5,926 bases of DNA, from the NCBI GenBank assembly GCA_019752975.1, contig JAIELM010000426.1:1-5926 (forward strand), read 5' to 3'. Below the pieces are notes generated by a model, which was not told where the DNA came from, made no database searches, and was given only the letters and a program-made list of their open reading frames with translations. Both the position numbers and the translations under genes were made by a program. The stretch's first letter is position 1; every line of letters starts with the position of its first letter. Shown in pieces: positions 5,085 through 5,926 of this stretch. This stretch comes from Undibacterium sp. GTDB taxonomy: Bacteria; Pseudomonadota; Gammaproteobacteria; Burkholderiales; Burkholderiaceae_D.

Positions 5085-5926
5085 ATGGGATACTTCGGTA
5101 CTTTTATTCGTGCTATGTCTATGCTAAACCGTACTCACTTTTTAATTTGCCGTACCGATAATATTGGTGATGTGGTGTTGACTTTGCCGATTACGACGTA
5201 TCTTAAACGACATTTTCCAAAAATAAAAATTAGTTTTTTATGTCGCGCTTATGCGGCTCCAATCGTGCGCTCTTGTGCGAGCGTGGATGAGGTGATTTGT
5301 TTGGAAGATATTACAGACCCGCTATACTTTTTTCAGCAATCCACTTTTGACACGGTACTCTTCGCGCAGCCAAATAAAACCCTAGCGCGTGCGGCGCATC
5401 AGGCTGGCATAGCTAACCGTATTGGGAACGTACATCGAAATTGGTTCCATTATTTACATTGTAATCGCTGGGTGTTGATTAATAAAAGTCGCTCACCTCT
5501 ACACGAGGCACAGATTAATTTTGAGTTTTTAAGAGCACTAGGAATCAAGGTACTGCCTAGTCTTGAAGAGATTGGGGAGATGTTTAATTTAGTGCCTCCC
5601 CCAGATCCTTGTGTGTTCTTATCGCCGGATTCTTTTAACCTTGTTTTGCATCCAAAATCAAATGGGAATGGGCGGGAATGGCCTTCGGCGTATTTTACTG
5701 AGTTGGTCCATCTGTTAGCGCGTGAAAAAAATATTCATTGTTATGTGACCGGTAGTGCGGCGGAAGGACAAAGTTTGTCGGATGCGGCACCAGATTTGTT
5801 GAGTGCGCCAAACGTGACGAATCTGTGTGGAACTTTAAGTTTAAAGGCATTGATTGGCGTGATTGCAGAGGCGGATGGACTCATCGCCAGTGGCACAGGG
5901 CCGTTACATATTTCTTCTGCCTTAGG
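5085..5926 (+). CDS. Glycosyltransferase family 9 (heptosyltransferase-like), 3' truncated by window
   Basis: An open frame runs from ATG 5085 to the window edge (280 codons plus two bases, no stop). The protein belongs to glycosyltransferase family 9, cytoplasmic enzymes that add heptose from ADP-heptose to the lipopolysaccharide inner core (WaaC, WaaF and WaaQ type). The N-terminal strand and loop FLICRTDNIGDVVLTLP (19-35) contain D29, which corresponds to the catalytic aspartate of WaaC. The C-terminal domain has LHPKSNGNGREWP (188-200), with K191 at the substrate-binding lysine, and IASGTGPLHISSAL (267-280), the family's DTG..H donor site with G270 in place of the aspartate. Only the last few dozen residues should be missing. 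Which core sugar it adds cannot be told. It is divergent from the cyclase-like gene with 28 bp between start codons, so its promoter must lie within that gene's 5' end. Confidence 0.88.
   Translation, partial: MGYFGTFIRAMSMLNRTHFLICRTDNIGDVVLTLPITTYLKRHFPKIKISFLCRAYAAPIVRSCASVDEVICLEDITDPLYFFQQSTFDTVLFAQPNKTLARAAHQAGIANRIGNVHRNWFHYLHCNRWVLINKSRSPLHEAQINFEFLRALGIKVLPSLEEIGEMFNLVPPPDPCVFLSPDSFNLVLHPKSNGNGREWPSAYFTELVHLLAREKNIHCYVTGSAAEGQSLSDAAPDLLSAPNVTNLCGTLSLKALIGVIAEADGLIASGTGPLHISSAL

Overview
The window reads as ordinary chromosomal DNA from a Gram-negative bacterium. Four complete genes carry N-terminal export signals, YceI is a periplasmic family, and a family 9 glycosyltransferase of the lipopolysaccharide-core heptosyltransferase kind starts at the right edge. 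Moderate base composition and the combination of families suggest a proteobacterium. I lean to the Burkholderiales (Oxalobacteraceae-like), but this is inferred from style, not from a marker gene.

Layout, left to right. Positions 1-452 hold a possible 54-residue small protein (90-254, good ribosome binding site), a first copy of a ~100-bp palindromic repeat (292-401), and the start region of the next gene. Positions 453-2285 (+) encode an exported DUF885 putative metallopeptidase. It meets a YceI-family protein (2288-2890, -) tail to tail with 2 bp between the stop codons. A 140-bp divergent control region (2891-3030) holds a solitary arm of the same repeat and a paired ACTAGT motif. Next is an orphan periplasmic solute-binding-type protein (3031-3825, +). 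The convergent gap 3826-4063 holds a hairpin and a second, better-preserved copy of the repeat (3937-4041). Positions 4064-5056 (-) encode an exported zinc enzyme of the M28 fold whose motifs match animal-type glutaminyl cyclase rather than an ordinary aminopeptidase. Only 28 bp away, divergently, a glycosyltransferase family 9 gene starts at 5085 and runs off the window.

The genes do not form an operon: strand alternates at every gene, and I see no shared pathway beyond export to the periplasm or cell envelope. The two hydrolase-fold enzymes could both act on exported peptides or proteins, but nothing here ties them together. The most notable items are the dispersed palindromic element (two full copies plus one isolated arm, one copy flanked by TA, with the look of a non-autonomous mobile element) and the glutaminyl-cyclase-like protein. 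I found no convincing new multi-gene system.
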